Positions 1-9,608 of a DNA stretch of 64,000 bases are shown here, piece by piece (positions within the stretch are counted from its first letter, which is position 1; each line of letters starts with the position of its first letter). Under the pieces are notes generated by a model. That model made no database searches, had not been told where the DNA came from, and saw nothing but the letters and a program-made list of their open reading frames with translations. The position numbers were made by a program, and so were the translations under genes. This DNA is from Aurantibacter aestuarii. GTDB taxonomy: Bacteria > Bacteroidota > Bacteroidia > Flavobacteriales > Flavobacteriaceae. Where the stretch lies: assembly GCF_003008425.1 (NCBI RefSeq), contig NZ_PXOQ01000007.1:1-64000 (forward strand). The letters run 5' to 3'.

Positions 1-3000
1 CGGTTGCATTATCACAAATCTCTATAGTCGTTGGCGTGTCTAATATCTGTGGCGTTGGGTAAACAATTAGTTGGAGTTGTACAAAACTTGCACAGTCTGT
101 TGCTACCGTTGCACTCTCTATTCTTACATAAATCGTTTGGGTATTAATCATGATATTATCGTAAGGACTTGACAGCTCAACAACCCCATTTTCTGCATTG
201 GTTTGTGTTTCATGGAATGTTACCGTTAAACCTGCTGCATTTCCTGTGATTTCTGGAATGGTTGAGTCTAAATCGAATGTTCCAAAGCCATCTGCATCTG
301 GATCACAGTATTCTAATGGCATTGGCGTATTAGCTGCTGGTGCCTGAACCACGCGTAATTCTAATGGTGCCGTATCTGCACATCCCGTACTACTATCTTC
401 TACTCGAACATATATAATTTGTGGATTAGAAATGTTGGTGTAGGTGTTTGGTAAGGCGTCTGTATCATTCTCTGCCTGAGTTTGTAGTAAGTGGTAGCTT
501 ACCGTATACGCAGGATTATTTCCTGTTACCTCATTATTCTTTAAGGTTAAGTCAATTGCTGTAAAGCCATCTGGCACATTATCATCACAGACCTCCAATG
601 GTGTTGGTGGAACTATGGTTGGTTGAGAGAATACTGTAACACTCTGAGTTGTGGTAGTTGGACATGGTCCATTTGTGGTATACTCTACCGTATAAGTGGC
701 ATCAAAAGGCGCATTAGTTATGGTTCCTGTTGTCGTGTTAATCATCGCTCCATCGGTTGGCACTGGATTAAATGCAAAAGTACCTCCAGCTTGTCCTGTT
801 ATGGTTGCTGTAGCCCCATCACAAGTTGGTGATAAAGTAAAGCTTGAATTATCTTGGTTTAATACAGCTAAATTTACCGTTGATACGTCTGGACATGGGC
901 CGCCTGTAGTGTATTCTATTGTATATACTGCTCCTGGTGTTCCCATAGTAACGGTTCCCGTTGCTACATCTATTACTGCTCCATCCGTTGGTGCTGGGTT
1001 AAAAGCAAAGCTTCCTCCCGCATCGCCTGTTACTGTTGCTGTTCCTCCATCGCAAGTTGCTGTTACTGTAAATGCTGATGTTTCTTCTGCAAATACTGTT
1101 ACATTTTCTGTATTCTGAACTGGACATGGTCCTGTAGTTGTATATTCTATCGTGTAAGTAGCTGATGGTGGTCCACCTGTTACCGTTCCTGTGACTGGAT
1201 CTATTACCGATCCGTCCATTGGGTCTGGATTAAAAGCAAATACACCGCCTGCATCGCCTGTTACCGTTACCGTAGCGCCATCACAAGTTGGTGTGGTAGT
1301 GAAGCTGGCATCTTCTAACGGGAATACCGTTACAGACTGAGTGCTGCTCACTGGGCATGGTAATGTAAAGCTATACTCTACCGTATAAGTACTGCCTTGT
1401 GTTCCATTGGTAATAGTTCCTGTAGTTGCATCTATGACTGCTCCGTCCGTTGGAACTGGGTTAAAGGTAAAAGTTCCACCTGCATCACCTGTTACCGTCG
1501 CTGTCGCTCCGTCGCAGGTTGGTGCTAAGGTAAATGTCGTATCGTTTGAACTTAAAACTGTGAAACTTTCGGTACTTGTACTTGGGCATGGCCCTGAAGT
1601 CGTATACTCTACAGTATATGTTGTACTCTGTGTTCCTCCTGTTACTGTTCCCGTAGCTGCATCTATAACTGCTCCATCTGTTGGTACCGGATTAAATGCA
1701 AATACACCGCCCGCATCGCCTGTGATTACTGCAGTGGCTCCATCGCAAGTTGGTGTCATAGTGAAACTTGAGTCTTGCTGTGGAGTAACAATCAAATCAA
1801 AAACGGGTGTTTGAGATACAGTGTAACATAAAGGGTCCGTATTAGATTGTATTCTAACATAAATTGGCTGTGGAGAACCTATATTTTGATAAGGCGAAAC
1901 AATGTTTGGAGTTCCGGCATTTGCTTCCGCCAAAGAAGCATAATAAGTTACGGTAAAATCTGCCGCAGGTTGCGCTCCCAAAATAGTTGGAGTTTGAACT
2001 TCTAAGTCAAACATAGCAAAACCATCATTTGGCAAAACATCACATTCTGTTAGATCTGGTACTGGATTAATATCTGGTGAAGTGATTGTTAATATAAATG
2101 AACTCGTTGAATAACAAGCACCAGAAGAAGTGTCATCTGCTCTAACATAAATAATTTCACCATTCGTACCAGGATAATTAGTTAAATTAGTAATTGGGTT
2201 TTGCGGTACATCTGCGTCTGCAAGTGAATTATAATAAGACACTTGATAAAATGTAGGATCCTGAGTACCTAGTGCTTCTGATGTATTTACTGTCAAGTCA
2301 AACTCCACTGCATCAACACCATTATCACATTCCGTTAAGTCTAATAAATTATCAATTACTGCTCCATCAATAAATTCAACAACTACAGAATCATTAGATA
2401 CACATCCAGGTGCAAATTGAACTTCTACACTGTAAGTTCCAGCAACAGTTACATCTAAAGTTGGTCCTGTTTCTCCTGCAATAACACCATTGCCATCACT
2501 CCATTGGTGAATAACTGTTGAATCAACACCCGTATCTAAAACAACCGTTGTTCCTTGACATTGTGCTGTTCCTGATGCGATAGTTACATCATCTCCAAGA
2601 TCTCCACCTAAACTAAAACTACCTGCTTCTAAGAATACGGCAGAATCATAAATTGAGTCTCCTTGATCTGCCATTACTAATTTAATTTCATAAGCTTGAC
2701 CAGCTACAACATTAGCAGTAGCTGTTAAAACCACTGTTTGACCACCATAATTAGTACCCGGAACATCATACCCTGCAAAAAGACCAGGGTTTGAAGCACA
2801 ACCTGGAGCATTATTTATACTCGTAACGCTTACAGGAGTACCATTTGGCAAGACAGCTAGGTTTTGATAAGGTACTGTTCCTACTGGCCTTAATAAGAAG
2901 GCAAAACTATCAGCAAATGTACATTCAAAGTTACCATCATACTCTTCTGATACCATCACATAGTTAAAACTAATATTGTCTTGAGTAGGTACAAATTCAA

Positions 3001-4081
3001 ATTTTACAAATGTTGCATCATTGGTATTAGTTTGTCCTAAAGCAGCTTCCAAATCGGCATCTCCACCAATACCATTATTAGTGCTCACTAAAGCTCCATT
3101 AATAGTATTTCCTCCTGGAAAAGCTCTACCAGATGATAGCATAATCCCTTCAGCAAAAGGGAAACCTGCTGCTCCACCTCTTTTAAAATACCCATAACTT
3201 TTAGTCGTTCTATCTGCTGGTGCGCCAGCAACGTTAAAAGTAAAATTACTTACAGCTGAACAACCACCTGAAACTAAAACATCCTCTACTAATTGGTCTA
3301 TATTATAAGTTGACTCTGGATCTAAGGCGTCATTAATTAGAATAATATTTTCTAAAACCCTAACCGTAATAGTTTCAGTATCTGAACAACCAGTTGGGTT
3401 TGTATCTGAAGCGGTAAAAGTAACCGTATATGTTCCCGTAGTGTTATAAGTATGATTTGCACTTGCAGTATTTGCAGGAGCACCTTCACCAAAATCCCAT
3501 TGATATACAGCTGTAGAAGGGTCGTCAGAAAAAGTAGCACTACCATTAAACTGGACATTCGTCCCTATAGGAATTTCTATTACACCTGTTCCGTTTGCTA
3601 CGGGATTGGTACTGTCTATTGTTGCATCTATAACTTGACAAGATTGTAGACATGAAATGTCTGCAGCCCAACCAGTAGTAACTCCGGTCGCATTAGAAAC
3701 AAAACTAATGGTTAAACAACCTGTGGCACTTGTTGGCGACGCAAATATAAATCCTGGAGAATTTGCAGGCCCACCAGAATAAGTTCCTAAAACTGGAGCC
3801 GTATTATCATCCCCATCATAAATAGTCAAAACATCTACAGTTGCTTGTGTGCTAAACGCCGTAAAATCTAAGGCCACAAACGTCCCAGCTGTATCTGGAC
3901 AAATGGTAACTGTAAAATCTTCATTATTGCCGTAATTAAATCCAGCTCCTGTACCAACGCCTCCAGAGTCTGAAAACACCCCGGAGCATTGATTAAAAAT
4001 TCCATTTTGCATGGCAATATCTTGAGCGGGTGCTAAAGAGAAAATTAATGTAAAAAGAATAAAAAGTAGTGATTGTTTCAT
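1..4081 (-). CDS. Giant secreted modular adhesin-like protein, 3' end outside the window
   Basis: An open frame runs without a stop from an ATG at 4081 to the left edge (about 1,360 codons), so the C-terminus is missing. It starts with a typical signal peptide (MKQSLLFILFTLIFSLAPAQ). Visible modules in order are: a CUB-like domain (residues about 25-140); a PKD domain (about 150-240, with the WDFG core); a choice-of-anchor-L type region (about 245-500, with the VSEEYD segment); an Ig-like domain (about 510-575); two 'LTECD...FDL' modules; five 77-residue repeats (about 766-1151); and further 'CDD...GF..IDL' modules to the edge. This architecture is typical of Bacteroidota T9SS type B substrates (gliding-associated C-terminal sorting domain), so surface or secreted adhesion is the likely role. 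The sorting domain itself is not visible and is inferred. Confidence 0.85.
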   Translation of the reverse strand, partial: MKQSLLFILFTLIFSLAPAQDIAMQNGIFNQCSGVFSDSGGVGTGAGFNYGNNEDFTVTICPDTAGTFVALDFTAFSTQATVDVLTIYDGDDNTAPVLGTYSGGPANSPGFIFASPTSATGCLTISFVSNATGVTTGWAADISCLQSCQVIDATIDSTNPVANGTGVIEIPIGTNVQFNGSATFSDDPSTAVYQWDFGEGAPANTASANHTYNTTGTYTVTFTASDTNPTGCSDTETITVRVLENIILINDALDPESTYNIDQLVEDVLVSGGCSAVSNFTFNVAGAPADRTTKSYGYFKRGGAAGFPFAEGIMLSSGRAFPGGNTINGALVSTNNGIGGDADLEAALGQTNTNDATFVKFEFVPTQDNISFNYVMVSEEYDGNFECTFADSFAFLLRPVGTVPYQNLAVLPNGTPVSVTSINNAPGCASNPGLFAGYDVPGTNYGGQTVVLTATANVVAGQAYEIKLVMADQGDSIYDSAVFLEAGSFSLGGDLGDDVTIASGTAQCQGTTVVLDTGVDSTVIHQWSDGNGVIAGETGPTLDVTVAGTYSVEVQFAPGCVSNDSVVVEFIDGAVIDNLLDLTECDNGVDAVEFDLTVNTSEALGTQDPTFYQVSYYNSLADADVPQNPITNLTNYPGTNGEIIYVRADDTSSGACYSTSSFILTITSPDINPVPDLTECDVLPNDGFAMFDLEVQTPTILGAQPAADFTVTYYASLAEANAGTPNIVSPYQNIGSPQPIYVRIQSNTDPLCYTVSQTPVFDLIVTPQQDSSFTMTPTCDGATAVITGDAGGVFAFNPVPTDGAVIDAATGTVTGGTQSTTYTVEYTTSGPCPSTSTESFTVLSSNDTTFTLAPTCDGATATVTGDAGGTFTFNPVPTDGAVIDATTGTITNGTQGSTYTVEYSFTLPCPVSSTQSVTVFPLEDASFTTTPTCDGATVTVTGDAGGVFAFNPDPMDGSVIDPVTGTVTGGPPSATYTIEYTTTGPCPVQNTENVTVFAEETSAFTVTATCDGGTATVTGDAGGSFAFNPAPTDGAVIDVATGTVTMGTPGAVYTIEYTTGGPCPDVSTVNLAVLNQDNSSFTLSPTCDGATATITGQAGGTFAFNPVPTDGAMINTTTGTITNAPFDATYTVEYTTNGPCPTTTTQSVTVFSQPTIVPPTPLEVCDDNVPDGFTAIDLTLKNNEVTGNNPAYTVSYHLLQTQAENDTDALPNTYTNISNPQIIYVRVEDSSTGCADTAPLELRVVQAPAANTPMPLEYCDPDADGFGTFDLDSTIPEITGNAAGLTVTFHETQTNAENGVVELSSPYDNIMINTQTIYVRIESATVATDCASFVQLQLIVYPTPQILDTPTTIEICDNAT
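630..1784 (-). repeat. Five tandem 231-bp coding repeats
   Basis: The anchor motif GGACATGG/GGGCATGG recurs at 660, 891, 1122, 1353 and 1584, exactly 231 bp apart each time. Each unit encodes 77 residues with a shared core around TCDG, FAFNPxPTDGA and YTxEYTT.GPCP. The units are diverged at the DNA level but no indel breaks the period. They are domains of the large secreted protein, not CRISPR or satellite DNA. Confidence 0.9.
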
Positions 4082-4283
4082 ATAGCAACTTGGATAAACA
4101 TTTTTTCAACTAATACAATATTAAGAATTATAGTATTATTAGTCTAATAAATAGACCACTAACTCGTTTAAAGTATTAAAAAAAAAGATTAAAACCCAAC
4201 GCTATAGTCATTATATAATAGTTTTTTACCTAAAACAACACAAATCCTAACTTTTATTTAACAGTATTCCCTTTTACAGTCTC

Positions 4284-4291
4284 TAATTTTG
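4284..4291 (+). promoter_or_regulatory. Candidate -7 box for the first mscS gene
   Basis: TAATTTTG matches the Bacteroidota TAnnTTTG element and lies 17 bp before the ATG of the MscS gene. I see no convincing -33 TTG at the right distance. Confidence 0.4.
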
Positions 4292-4308
4292 CAAAAAAAA
4301 CACACATA

Positions 4309-5121
4309 ATGGATATACAGATTTTAATAGACAAGGCGTATGAAGTAATTGTTAATTTTGGACCAAAGCTAATTGCTGCTATTTTTATATGGATCATTGG
4401 CTCTTGGCTAGTTAAAAAAGCTCTAAAAGCTATTACAAAATTAATGGATAAGAGAGCTTACGAGGTGAGTCTTAAAAAGTTTCTATTAAATCTAATAGGT
4501 TGGATATTTAAAATTGTTTTAATTTTAGTTATTTTAGGAACTTTAGGTATCGAAACTACTTCGTTTGCTGCAGTATTGGCTGCTGCAGGTCTAGCTATTG
4601 GTTTAGCGCTTCAGGGTAGTTTAGGTAATTTTGCCGGAGGTGTTTTATTGATGATATTTAAACCTATCAAGGTGGGCGATTTTATTGAAGCTCAAGGAGA
4701 AAGTGGCACCGTTAAGGAAATAGAAATTTTTACTACTAAATTAACGACTCCAGATAATAAAGAAATTATTATTCCTAATGGTAGTTTATCTAACGGAAAC
4801 ATCACAAATTACTCGACAGAACCTCTAAGACGTGTAGATTTTGTTTTTGGCGTGGGTTACGACTCTGGCATAAAAGAAACAAAAGATGTGTTATTTAGCG
4901 TGGTTAATGCTCATGAAAAAATATTACAAGATCCAGCACCTGCCATTCACTTAAAAGAACTTGCTGATAGTTCTCTTAACTTTTTTGTGAGAGTTTGGGT
5001 ACATAAAGAAGACTACTGGGCTGTAAATTTTGATGTGATAGAACAAACCAAAGAAGCTTTAGATGCTGCTGGTATAGAAATACCATATCCTCATCAAGTA
5101 GAAATTCAAAAACAAGAATAA
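4309..5121 (+). CDS. Small-conductance mechanosensitive channel, MscS family
   Basis: 270 residues, the usual length for a minimal MscS. An N-terminal membrane helix (about 20-35) is followed by TM2 (about 60-80) and the glycine/alanine-rich pore helix TM3 (AAAGLAIGLALQGSLGNFAGG, about 90-110). Next comes the beta domain (KVGDFIEA, NKEIIIPNG, NITNYS) and an alpha/beta C-terminus. It should open under membrane tension to release solutes after osmotic downshift. It sits alone on the plus strand and converges on tsaB with only 1 bp between the stop codons. A second, more distant MscS lies at 17680. Confidence 0.93.
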   Translation: MDIQILIDKAYEVIVNFGPKLIAAIFIWIIGSWLVKKALKAITKLMDKRAYEVSLKKFLLNLIGWIFKIVLILVILGTLGIETTSFAAVLAAAGLAIGLALQGSLGNFAGGVLLMIFKPIKVGDFIEAQGESGTVKEIEIFTTKLTTPDNKEIIIPNGSLSNGNITNYSTEPLRRVDFVFGVGYDSGIKETKDVLFSVVNAHEKILQDPAPAIHLKELADSSLNFFVRVWVHKEDYWAVNFDVIEQTKEALDAAGIEIPYPHQVEIQKQE

Positions 5122-5122
5122 A

Positions 5123-5800
5123 TTATAATTTAGATTTTGGTTTGATTGCCACAAAATCTTTTAAATAATAAGGTTCAAAATAAGCAACATCTTCGGTGTT
5201 GCTTTTTTGATATTTATCAAAAGCTAAAGCACTCATGCTTTCAGCGGATGGTAATTTATTTTCAATAAAGTGCGCATTTTTATGATTTATTAAGCCCTTC
5301 ATTTTTTCAACACCAGAGCCAATAAAAAATACTTCATCCTTGTCTAAAAATTCCGCATAAGAAAATTCATCTAAAACCTTAGCTTCTACCGGACTCAACT
5401 CGTTATAAACTGTAGAATATACTGCACTATAAACCTCCATGCGTCTTGCATCTAAAACAGGAATAACATATCCATTATCCCTATTAACCTGACAGGCTAA
5501 AGCTTTTAATGTTGACACAGAAATTAAAGGAATATTTAATGCAAAACATAGACCTTTTGCAGCAGAAACCCCAATACGTAATCCCGTGTAAGATCCTGGA
5601 CCTTTACTAATTGCAATCGCTTGTAAATCTTTAGTTTTAAGACCAGCTGCCTCCAAAACTTCATCGATATAGATATGCAACTTTTCTGCATGAGAAAAAC
5701 CATTACCGTAATCTTCTTTTAAATGCAAAGTCTCACCATTTTTAGAAAGTGAGACAGAGCAATTTGTTGTTGCGGTTTCTATGCTTAATATATATGCCAA
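5123..5800 (-). CDS. tsaB: tRNA threonylcarbamoyladenosine biosynthesis protein TsaB
   Basis: 225 residues with the ASKHA-type N-terminus (LSIETATTNCSVSLS) and the family signature KGPGSYTGLRIGVSAAKGL at about 66-84. TsaB partners TsaD and TsaE in making t6A at position 37 of ANN-decoding tRNAs. It is the last gene of the exporter operon, 3 bp after the TolC stop. It has no functional link to export, so the shared transcript is probably positional. Confidence 0.93.
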   Translation of the reverse strand: MAYILSIETATTNCSVSLSKNGETLHLKEDYGNGFSHAEKLHIYIDEVLEAAGLKTKDLQAIAISKGPGSYTGLRIGVSAAKGLCFALNIPLISVSTLKALACQVNRDNGYVIPVLDARRMEVYSAVYSTVYNELSPVEAKVLDEFSYAEFLDKDEVFFIGSGVEKMKGLINHKNAHFIENKLPSAESMSALAFDKYQKSNTEDVAYFEPYYLKDFVAIKPKSKL

Positions 5801-5803
5801 AAC

Positions 5804-7135
5804 TTAATTAGTTATTGATTTACCAAGGTAGAAATCTAACACTTTTGTTTTAAATACAAAATCATATTTTGCATTAATTAAAGTAATTTCAGCATTAACA
5901 AAACGTAAACGAATTTGTTCTAAATCGAATGCATTTAATGCTCCCAAGCTATATCTATCTTGTGCATTTTGCAAAGCTAACTCTTGAGCTTTTAAAGATT
6001 TTTTTGATGCTTCGTAACTCTTGTATGCTGCTTTTGCATCCGTAAAAGCACGTTGTATATTAGACTCTAAATTTAACTTAGTTTGTTCTAGATTTAATTT
6101 TGCATTTTCTTCTTGGATTTTAGACTTTGCAACATTTGTTTTATTCTGGTTCTGAGAAAAAATTGGAATATTTAAACTTAAACCAAAACTATGTCCTTTA
6201 TTATCACTAATCTGCGTCAAAAAAGGATCTTCAATATCTGTTAAATTAGTATAGAAGGCATTAGAGCCATAATTATAACGTCCCGATAAAGAAGGGTAAA
6301 AACCTGACTTTGAAATTTCTGTAGAAAGCTGTGCATTTTCAATACGTTTTTCTGCCAGCTTCACTTCATTTCTATTCTGATAAGCATAATCTAATATAGG
6401 CTGTACATTATCATATAATAAGTTGGAATTAGGATCTTCAACATCAATAAACTCTACTGCAAAACCTTCTAAAGGAAGCTGTAACAATTGTGCCATAGAA
6501 AGCAATGCCAAATCATAATTATTTTGAGCTACAGTTACATTTTGTTCCTCCTGAAATACATTTGCTTCTGAATCTAATAAATTTGCTCTAGGTTGTGCAC
6601 CCGCATCAACCAGTTGTTTTACTTGATTTAACTGTGTATTAGAAAACTCTAATTGTTTTTTTGCTGCTTCTAGATTTTCTTTAGCAAATAAAATATTTAA
6701 GTAACTGTTTACCACATTTAATGAAATATCATCTTGAATTCTAGCCAACTCCAATTGATTAATTTCATTATTTAATTTAGACTGTTTATATAAATTTAAA
6801 GTTCTAAAACCGTTAAAAATATTTTGACTAGCGCCTATACCAACACTAATTGTATTGGATGTTCTATCCACAAATTGACCAGGGAATAGTTGCTCGGTTC
6901 CTATACTTAGATTATAATTTGAGCTTGCTGCAACAGTTGGCAAAAATTGTCCTTTAGCAGCAATAATATCTTGTTCTCCAGATAATATTGCATTTTTATT
7001 TTGCTTTACAGTGATGTTATTTTGAAGTGCGTAATCTACTGCTTCCTGTAATGTCCATGTTTTTTCCTGTGCATTTATTGATGTTATAGCCAACAAACAC
7101 AGAATTAAAAAAACATTTAGTTTATTTATTTTCAT
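5804..7135 (-). CDS. TolC family outer-membrane efflux protein
   Basis: About 443 residues with a signal peptide (MKINKLNVFLILCLLAITSINAQ) followed by two outer-membrane efflux protein repeats rich in long helices. It should form the outer-membrane channel of the tripartite exporter encoded just upstream. Start: ATGs at 7147, 7141, 7138 and 7135 are close together, and a longer frame opens at 7183. I chose 7135 because it begins a clean signal peptide and overlaps the HlyD stop by only 14 bp. The 7183 start would add a charged, non-signal extension. Confidence 0.9.
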   Translation of the reverse strand: MKINKLNVFLILCLLAITSINAQEKTWTLQEAVDYALQNNITVKQNKNAILSGEQDIIAAKGQFLPTVAASSNYNLSIGTEQLFPGQFVDRTSNTISVGIGASQNIFNGFRTLNLYKQSKLNNEINQLELARIQDDISLNVVNSYLNILFAKENLEAAKKQLEFSNTQLNQVKQLVDAGAQPRANLLDSEANVFQEEQNVTVAQNNYDLALLSMAQLLQLPLEGFAVEFIDVEDPNSNLLYDNVQPILDYAYQNRNEVKLAEKRIENAQLSTEISKSGFYPSLSGRYNYGSNAFYTNLTDIEDPFLTQISDNKGHSFGLSLNIPIFSQNQNKTNVAKSKIQEENAKLNLEQTKLNLESNIQRAFTDAKAAYKSYEASKKSLKAQELALQNAQDRYSLGALNAFDLEQIRLRFVNAEITLINAKYDFVFKTKVLDFYLGKSITN

Positions 7136-8240
7136 CATCATTATCATCTTTTGAAGCTTTATTCCAAACTTTAATTTCGTCATTTTCTTTTACGCCTTCT
7201 GTAATCTCTACGTTTATACCATCCGATAAACCTGTGGTAACATCTCTTTTTTCAAAAGTGCCTTCTCCTGTTTTTACTTCTACAAATGGCTTTTCTGTAA
7301 AACGGTCAAATTGAAGTAAAGATTCTTTAATAACTAATACTTTTTCTTTAGCATCTAGACCAATTTCAGCATTTGCGCTATAACCAGCTCTAATTTTTGT
7401 TGAAGGCTCTACAGTTACATCGGCTTTAATAGTAAATTGAACTGCACCGTTTTCTTCAACACCTTTTGGGGCAACAAACGTTAATTTTGCAGGAAAATCT
7501 TTATCATTAATAGCTCCTAAAACGACTTTTATGTCTTTACCTTCGCTAATTTTACCAACTTCAGCTTCATCCACCTTACCTTCAAAAATCATTTTACTCA
7601 TATCTGCAATAGTGGCAACTGTGGTTCCTGCATTAAAGCTATTACTTTCAATAACCTGGTCTCCTTCACGCACAGGAATTTCTAAAACAGTTCCTGAAAT
7701 TTGAGCGGTAATACTAGTGTTGGCAGACCCACCTCCAGAAAGTGACCCTTTCTTAATAATCTGATAATTATTTTGTGCTTGACGATAGGTCTCATTAGCT
7801 TGATTTAAAGACAGCTGACTGTTCTCAAAGTCTTGTTTTGAAATAACCCCTTTTTCGAATAAGATCTTATTACGATCATATAAGGTTTTAGCATTGTCGT
7901 AAGATAATTTAGCCGAATTGATTTGACTATTTGCACCTACCAAACTTTGCTCATTAGGCACAACACGAATAGTTGCAATTAAATCTCCTTTTTGAACTAA
8001 ATCGCCTTCTTCGACCATGATTTTATCGATAATACCTGCTATTTGAGGTTTAAGCTCAACTTCTTCCTCCGGATTTAATTTTCCTGTAGCTACAGTTTTT
8101 GTGTTAATTGAGGTATAAAAAGGTTTAGAGGTCTTAAATTCTTCGACCGAAGTAGAATTCGCCTTTTTAAAGTAAACCAACACTGCAATAAGTGCTGCAC
8201 CTAACCCAATGAATAAACTAATTTTTAGTACTTTTTTCAT
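7122..8240 (-). CDS. Periplasmic adaptor subunit, HlyD/MacA family
   Basis: 372 residues. One N-terminal membrane anchor (about 7-24) is followed by a biotinyl-lipoyl-like half (KPQIAGIIDKIMVEEGDLVQKGD), a coiled-coil hairpin (about 100-165), the second lipoyl half (ISGTVLEIPVREGDQV) and beta-barrel domains. The C-terminus is very acidic (DDNDDENK). It should bridge the inner-membrane ABC permeases and TolC. It lies between permease and tolC in one operon, the standard order. Confidence 0.92.
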   Translation of the reverse strand: MKKVLKISLFIGLGAALIAVLVYFKKANSTSVEEFKTSKPFYTSINTKTVATGKLNPEEEVELKPQIAGIIDKIMVEEGDLVQKGDLIATIRVVPNEQSLVGANSQINSAKLSYDNAKTLYDRNKILFEKGVISKQDFENSQLSLNQANETYRQAQNNYQIIKKGSLSGGGSANTSITAQISGTVLEIPVREGDQVIESNSFNAGTTVATIADMSKMIFEGKVDEAEVGKISEGKDIKVVLGAINDKDFPAKLTFVAPKGVEENGAVQFTIKADVTVEPSTKIRAGYSANAEIGLDAKEKVLVIKESLLQFDRFTEKPFVEVKTGEGTFEKRDVTTGLSDGINVEITEGVKENDEIKVWNKASKDDNDDENK

Positions 8241-8275
8241 TATTATATATTTGGTTGTTTTTTATTTATAAACTA

Positions 8276-9517
8276 TTATTCTTCTCGTAATGCTTCTATT
8301 GGTTTTATCTTAGTTGCAATAAATGCTGGGATTAACCCAATTAATGTTCCTAAAACCACTAAAATAATTAGTGCAATAAATACTACCGCAATTGAAACTG
8401 ATGCGTTAACCATAACAGCTTCAGCTCCTTGACCAAATGCGGCATCTATAGCAATTAAAATCCACCCACCACTTATAATGCCAAGTAAGCCAGCGATTAT
8501 GGTTATAAAAACAGCTTCAACAACAATTTGTCTTTTAATTTCAAAAGGTGTTGCTCCTAATGCTCTACGTACTCCAATTTCTTTGGTACGTTCTTTTACG
8601 GTTATTAATAAAATATTTCCAATAGCAAATACACCTGCAATTAAGGTTGCAATTCCTACAAACCAGGTTAAAAACTGCATACCTGTTAAAAAACCTGTAA
8701 TCTTTTTAAATTCGTTTCCTAAATTAAAACTTCCAAAAGCTCGTTTGTCTTCTGGGTGGATATCGTGTAAATTCCTAAGAAGTAATTTTGCATCTTCCTC
8801 AATTTGTCTAATGTCTGCGTCAGGTTTTCCTGTTAACATCATCCAACCAATATTTTCTCCCTGATTATAAATTTGCTGAAAAGTTGTAAATGGAATATGA
8901 ATATCACTTGTCGGCCCCATGTTAGCATTACCATTAGCAAACATGCCAATTACCGTAAAGTTGATACCATTTATTTTTATAAGTTCTCCAATCATTTCCG
9001 CGTCTTTCTGAAATAATTGTTTGTAAATATCTTCAGAAATAACGGCTACTTTTTTATTATTATCAATATCGTTTTGGTTTAAAAAACGACCATGCACCAA
9101 TTTTTTCTTTTGGACTTTATCCAGTAGTGGATAATCGCCATTTATAGAAAAATTACCAGACAAAAAATTTCTTACGACTAAACTAGAGTTTTGATTTCTA
9201 GGCACAACAAATTCAATCCCTTCAACATTATCCTTAAGCTTTTCTGTATCTGTAAGAGTTAAACTTACCATACGCCCTTCCTGAAACCCTTTAAAAGGTT
9301 TACTGGTTGCTTGTGACCAAACAAAAACACTATTTGTGGCAAAATCTCCAAATAAGCGATTAAAAGAATTTTCTAGACCTCTTGCCGCGCCTAATAATCC
9401 TATAAGCAATAAAATACCCCACCAAACACCAACCATAGTTAATGCTGATCTAAGTTTGTTTTTACTTAAACTATCGAAAACCTCTTGCCATGTATCTCTT
9501 TCAAATAAAAATTTCAT
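8276..9517 (-). CDS. ABC transporter permease, MacB/FtsX type (second)
   Basis: 413 residues in the MacB layout: an N-terminal helix (about 20-42), a large periplasmic MacB_PCD domain (about 45-275), then three FtsX helices (about 285-400) containing KERTKEIGVRRALGATP. It has no fused ATPase, unlike E. coli MacB; the ATPase is a separate gene upstream. It is a paralogue of the permease at 9609, so the transporter is probably heterodimeric in its membrane part. Substrate unknown. Confidence 0.92.
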   Translation of the reverse strand: MKFLFERDTWQEVFDSLSKNKLRSALTMVGVWWGILLLIGLLGAARGLENSFNRLFGDFATNSVFVWSQATSKPFKGFQEGRMVSLTLTDTEKLKDNVEGIEFVVPRNQNSSLVVRNFLSGNFSINGDYPLLDKVQKKKLVHGRFLNQNDIDNNKKVAVISEDIYKQLFQKDAEMIGELIKINGINFTVIGMFANGNANMGPTSDIHIPFTTFQQIYNQGENIGWMMLTGKPDADIRQIEEDAKLLLRNLHDIHPEDKRAFGSFNLGNEFKKITGFLTGMQFLTWFVGIATLIAGVFAIGNILLITVKERTKEIGVRRALGATPFEIKRQIVVEAVFITIIAGLLGIISGGWILIAIDAAFGQGAEAVMVNASVSIAVVFIALIILVVLGTLIGLIPAFIATKIKPIEALREE

Positions 9518-9608
9518 TTGTTAATTTTTATTAGGTTATAAAAGGCGAATTGTATCGACTTTAAATAGTTAAATTTTAATATTTTGTTTTTTACTAATTG
9601 CCACATAA

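Noticed and set aside
630-1784. CRISPR-like regular repeats
   Set aside because: The period is 231 bp, units are diverged throughout, and the array is inside an open reading frame encoding repeated domains.
696-1814. Open frames on the plus strand across the 231-bp repeats
   Set aside because: They lie antisense within the adhesin-like gene, repeat with its period and have no start context or homology. They arise from the repeat composition.
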